A stretch of DNA of 64,000 nucleotides from Gibbula magus (Eukaryota > Mollusca > Gastropoda > Trochida > Trochidae), in NCBI GenBank assembly GCA_936450465.1, contig OW388294.1, forward strand, positions 70,218,075 to 70,282,074. Reading direction: 5' to 3'. Below the pieces are notes generated by a model. The model saw only the letters and a list, made by a program, of their open reading frames with translations. It had not been told where the DNA came from and made no database searches. The translations under genes and the position numbers were made by a program. Each line of letters opens with the position of its first letter. The stretch's first letter is position 1. Below are positions 43,001 to 49,000 of this stretch, piece by piece.

Positions 43001-46000
43001 GTTGATTTACTAAATTACATGAATTGATATTCATGGAAATTTGATTTAGGAACATTTCCAGCTAAGATCATCATCAAAACCTTTCTGAACTGAGATTTAA
43101 CTATCTGTAAATGGATTTATTCCAGAAGCCTTTTATATCAATGAAATGATAAGATTTCAAACAGCAATAATGTTACATCATACTTAAATCACCCATTTAC
43201 TTTTAATAATAATAAATATATCTTATTGTCTTCTTAATTAGAAATAACATCTTATAAATCTTGACTTTCATACACCCTTCAAGACATTTATCTAGACTGA
43301 TGAATTTAGCATTATTCAAACAAGTACAAAAGAAATCATAGAAAAAAAAATTATCATGAAAAGAACTAAGCTGACAGGAGCTTCTAAGAGAGTGTTGTAT
43401 TCTTGTGAAGTTCATTATGAAATTAGAAGTTAAAATCAGTTAGAACTTCCAGCATAATCAACATCCTCACTTACACTTTTCTCTGTTACCAAGAGCAAGT
43501 GTTTGCAAATGATTAAATAAATCACTCTTCAACGCTAAAGCCATCGCTTAAACATGATATTTTTAAGCACTTTCCAATCAATTTACATAAAGCTGAATTG
43601 ACGAGAATTTGATGGCAAACCAATCTTTACATATTTGTTTTGGAGAAGATCTAAGGAAAACGGAGACTTTATTAGGCTGTAAATTAACAATTTATTGACG
43701 TTTTCCAAAATGTTGAAATAAAACGATTCACTGGTTTCCCCTGACCACTCCATGGGTACATTCAGCAGTAGCCATGTTTGAAATAATCAATTTATTTGTC
43801 CAGAAGTCACTTTTCAACCAAAATAAAATAATTTAACGATATGTATAGATTTTGCATGGTATACTTCCCCGCTCTGCGTTACATCTCAGTTCTCAGAAGC
43901 TCACACTTTTTAGACTCAATTTGAGATAGTGTGCGTCTCTATCTGCAATTGTTAAGCTTAAGCTTATTGCCGTTATTTCATCTCCATATGTGTGTTCATT
44001 TCATCTTATTGTTTTCCCTCTCAATGAGACTGTTACCCACTTCAACCTGAGATTGTTTAAGCTCATTGTAGCCTCAATATGAAACTGTGTTCCACCTATA
44101 TTTCAATTTATTTATTTTAATAATTATTTAATATTGTTTACAAATTCCTCAAAAGTGTTATCATTTTGTATGAATGTATTCCATCTTGTTATACCCCACA
44201 TTCCACCTGATGAAAGAGAAGAAAACACTACGAATCGTTGTGTATGTTCACAATAAAGAAGTTGTTATCCAGAAAGTCTTCTCAGTTCAATGTAATATTG
44301 TGAGTTCGCCCTTAAATTGAGTAGGTTGTTTTAGCTTAATTTCAATTGTTTACCAGCTCACTGAGTATTTATTTGCAGCTCAATTTAACATTGTTTTTAA
44401 CTTAACAATTTGAGGGTTAATTCCTATGATATCAATAACAATTTTCTGTTTACAAGTGAGAAGAAGTTCAATCCAGTGGAAGGAACAAGAAGAAGCTCCA
44501 AACAAGTTTAAATCGATAAAATCTAAATTAAATTTTCTCTAAGTGTTGAAACAATTTTTCAAAACAATTCAATCACAAACAAATAAAGAAAGAAGTAATT
44601 CCCAAGATCATCTGAAGTACATGGTTTTCAGATAATCATTGATATGAGGCCAGAATCTGCTAGTCAATAAGAAATTCCAGCTACTTTCCTTGTCCAGAAC
44701 TAATGGAATGCCTATAATTCTCTTTTTCTCTCTCAGATATTTTGTCAGCTGCCAAGCACGAATTCAAGTGTAATTTGATAAAAAGATGTCCATTTATCAG
44801 AATCTTGTGGCGTCCTGACATGACTTGAAATTAACAGGAAGAGAATTTCTCCAGAACAGCAATCTGGAAAATGAGTGGGCCAGATAGGTTCCTTGTAGGA
44901 AGATCCAGAAGAACACATGATATCTCAGTTACATTGAATTTATTTTTCAATAAAATATATAATCAACATCTTATAAATTGAAACTTTCATGTCATTTAGG
45001 AAATATTTTTTTCAAAATTAAATCTTACTTCATGCTACTTTAATTACAATTGCTAAAGTTGTTAAATGTTAAATATTGTTCATGCAGTATAATCAAATGT
45101 TAACAATATAGTTATTCTTGATTGTTTAAGTTAAACAAGTCACAAGATATTCACAACTGTATCATGCACATTGAAATTGTTAAAGTAGAAAGTTCACTTT
45201 CATGCATGTAGAGGCTGGCATTAGACACATAAAGAGAAATCAACTCAAAACATGCTCGGAGAAAGTTCAAATGACTGACATTCAAAAGATCATATTCAAT
45301 ATTCAAAACCTTTTCACTTCCATCAAGAAAATATTTCTTACTCTACAAATGTTTATTCCAACAATGACAATGATTCTTTTTATGAATTTGATGAAAAAAC
45401 ATAGAATGTATATATAAATAGTTTATCACAAACATAAATGTGTCAATTCTAAAAAGAATTTATTCCTGGGGAACAATTTTAACAGTTTAACAATATTTAC
45501 ATTTAAATTTTGGTTAGATAATAACTTGTTGTTTGACATTCACATGGGAAAAACCACTTTTAATAATGTATGATTATCTTTGAAGCAATTTATGCATTTA
45601 GAAGTAAAAACAAGAATGTGATTGCACGGAAAGCACTTGGTGTAATTTAATATGAAAAAGTCATGAATTTAATATGATTACAGGATACTATTGAGATCAT
45701 GTTATTGGCTCCAAATAAACAAAACTTGAATTTTACTTCAATGTTAATTTAGCTTTGTTATATCTCATTTTACATTTTCACTTTATTAGTTATTTCTTGT
45801 TTTGTTTACACGTACTATCGATTTCATTTCACTTTTTTCACTTTTTATCTTTAATATGCTGTTTTATAATTGACTTTCTTGTTCCAGCATTAACATTATT
45901 TTCTTTCTTAATTTACCTATTCACTCTCTCATTTCAGCATTTCCCTATCTCAATCAAATATTCACTTTTTTCAATTTACCATTTCACTTTTTCATTTCAG

Positions 46001-49000
46001 TACATCTCTTTCTCACTTTACCAATTCCCCTACTTCATTCTATTAATCATTTAGTGTTATATGTTTTATTCTATCATTACATTTCAGTAAGATACAGGTT
46101 ATTTTTCTTAGAAAGGAAGTAATAGAATGTATAGTCAGAAAAACATCTACCCCAATATTGACAAACCATTTACAATTACTCCGACAACAGAGGAGATGTA
46201 TGTTAATACCTGCAGTTAGAGTAACACAGTTCTGTCCGATGTTTTTATCAGCTTTATATGTGCTGTAAGTCATTTCTATGACATCCTCTTCAAAGTCGAT
46301 GATGGCAAAATACTAATGGTGAAGAATTGTAAATCTATGATGAGTTAATCTAAATGAAAATAGTATTTATTATTTTTTGAAAGTTGTATCTAGAGTAGCC
46401 AAGCAAGTGAAATAACACAGCATGTGTTCAGGAAAGCTGTATCTTAAAAGCACTAAATTTAACATATAACAAAGCATTAATTGATAAAGTAACGATGATG
46501 TCAAGATGATCTATGCTGAATTGTTGCGCGTTGACAATTAAAAAAGCAAAGTTGAAGCAGACATACCATTGAATTATTTGATTGCAAATCAGATTATTTG
46601 TTTTCTATTAAAAAACTAATTCTAGTTGTATTGATATTGTAGTTTTAGAAACAGGAAAATTTTTTTAGAGACCATTTACCACATTCATAAATACATAAGA
46701 ATATTACACTACTAAATCTTGTTTTAGTGGACTTGTTGACTAAATTGTTCTATGAAAAACTATTTATGTACATAGATTGATAAAATAACATAAGAAGAAT
46801 GTTCCTGTGTCCTCTTAAATTTGACTTTATAACAATCTTTTTAACATAGAAGTATACATTTGTATAAATTGACAGGAAAATGAAATGATTTTATTTACTT
46901 TCATAACTATTAATTCATCTATAATTAACACCAAGGGATTAACATTTCATAAAAAATCAACTGATAGATTATTACCACATTAAAATGTTGATTTTTTTTT
47001 ATCTTCAACATTTAATTGCATATCATGGAAATTAAAAATTAAAATGAATGTATAATTATATCACATCAAATCACAAGTACTGAGCCAGGACTGAAATTAA
47101 AGAAGGCACTAGAAGGCTAACAGCCATGCATTGACATGTACTGATATGTACTGACATTTACTGCCATGTACTGAAATGTACCGCCATGTACTGACACTGA
47201 ATTGACACGTACTAACATGTACTGACATTTAGTCATGTACTGACACTTACTGTCATGTACTGACATTTACTGCCATTTAGGCATTTACTGACATGTACCG
47301 CCATGTACTGACATATATTGACACGTACTAACATGTACTGACATTTAGTCATGTACTGACACTTACTGTCATGTACTGACATTTACTGCCATTTACTGAC
47401 ATGTACCGCCATGTACTGACATATATTGACATGTACTGACATTTAGTCATGTACTGACATGTACTGACTTTTCCTCTATGTACTGACAGGAAGTGACATA
47501 TATCCATGTATTGGAGGAGGAGGAGGAGGAGGAGACAAAGAGAAGGCAATCAGGCAGGCGAGGAGGAGGAGTTTGAAGAGGACTAAAGGGAGTCTAATTG
47601 AACCGTGAGCATGCACTTACCACTAATGCCTGTAGAAGAATGCAGAGAGATGAAATATAGCACACATCATTGTGAAGGTTCTATTCTACAGATTCAGCTA
47701 TCAATGGGATGATGATTAACTAGAATTTTTCATGAAAAATTATCAAATAGGATAAAGAATTTCTGGAACATTAAATTTTTACGAAGATGTTATTGAAATT
47801 ATGATATGATGCAAAATGGGTTATCAATGAAAGAGAAGATAAATAAAAGTAAGCGAGGATATAAATTTTAAGTAAAAAGTTAAATTAATGATCTGATATT
47901 GAATAATAAACATATTTCATTTTTCAATCAACTTGTAAAAAAATATCATACATTATAACATTGTTTCATGTTAATTTCTTTGGCCAATTTAAATCATCCA
48001 GCAAAATTTCATCACATTAATCAAAATTACATTCCATTTTAGCCACTTGTTTGTTGGAAACATTGAATAATTAAATGTGATTCATCAACTTTTTTCATGC
48101 AATGTGCAAATGTATGCATGTGATTCAGAGTGATTACTACTAGAGGAGTAAAATGTATCATGATGGTTTCCGACATTCTGGATAAGAGTTAAGGGTCGTC
48201 TCATTTAAGATAGTGCTTTTCTTATAGATGCTTTTATTTATGCTTTATACACTGGATAATAGGATTGAATTAAACAGGAGTAGCAGTTTACTACAAATAT
48301 AGTATTGAAGTGGGAATAAAAGCAAATAAAGTTTATAAAAACATCAGAGCATAAGACTCTACTTCTGTACAAGTATCCAGTATCATTACACCACAGTTCT
48401 AAGAACTCAAGTGAATATTTCATTTCTTTACAGTTGCTGAATAATTTCCATGATTCGATCCATGATTCATACTAGCCATGTATCACTCATAGTATAACTA
48501 AGATTGTACATGTTAGAACTTCTTAATTAAAAAATCATTCTTAGTTTATAAAACTAAATTCATTGTTAGAATTCATAGCAACAACATCAGGAGTTTGCAA
48601 AAATTTAAGCAAGACTCGCTTTAGGCCAGAAGATTAAATTTATTTGCAACCAAGTAATAGAATAATGTCTTCTATATTCAAATACATATCATATTTACTG
48701 GAAAAACAGTTAATAAATTTAATTCTGTCTGAGAGACGCAAGAAGGCCATTTTACTTTGCATGTATAACCTCTGCATCCATAAACATCTACAGATAACCT
48801 ACAGAGAGGTACAGAAGAAGAGTCTTACGACCCTGATCAAGGTAAAATCCTAAGTTTACTGAGATGGAAGTTGACTTCTACAGTCCAAGAGGAAATAACT
48901 AATTTGAAACATGTCTTTGGCAACACCTACCTGCGATCATGTCGCCAGAGTTGTTAAGGAGTTCGAAGACGCGGCCAATCAGACTGACCTCGGTACAGGC

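Larger units (their letters stand above)
32838..48930. other. 16-kb intron between exons 2 and 1
   Basis: The largest intron seen. It holds the acceptor-derived minisatellite, a modular TIR element, five SINE-A copies or fragments, a Penelope-like tail, a fold-back element with CRE motifs, an orphan exon-like sequence and a roughly 11-bp array. The remainder (35200-40290, 42930-46200 and 47540-48930 apart from those) is AT-rich with no signal I can support. Confidence 0.75.

Noticed and set aside
45755..46054. Plus-strand Phe/Ile-rich 99-codon frame
   Set aside because: Low-complexity T-rich sequence with no recognisable protein features.
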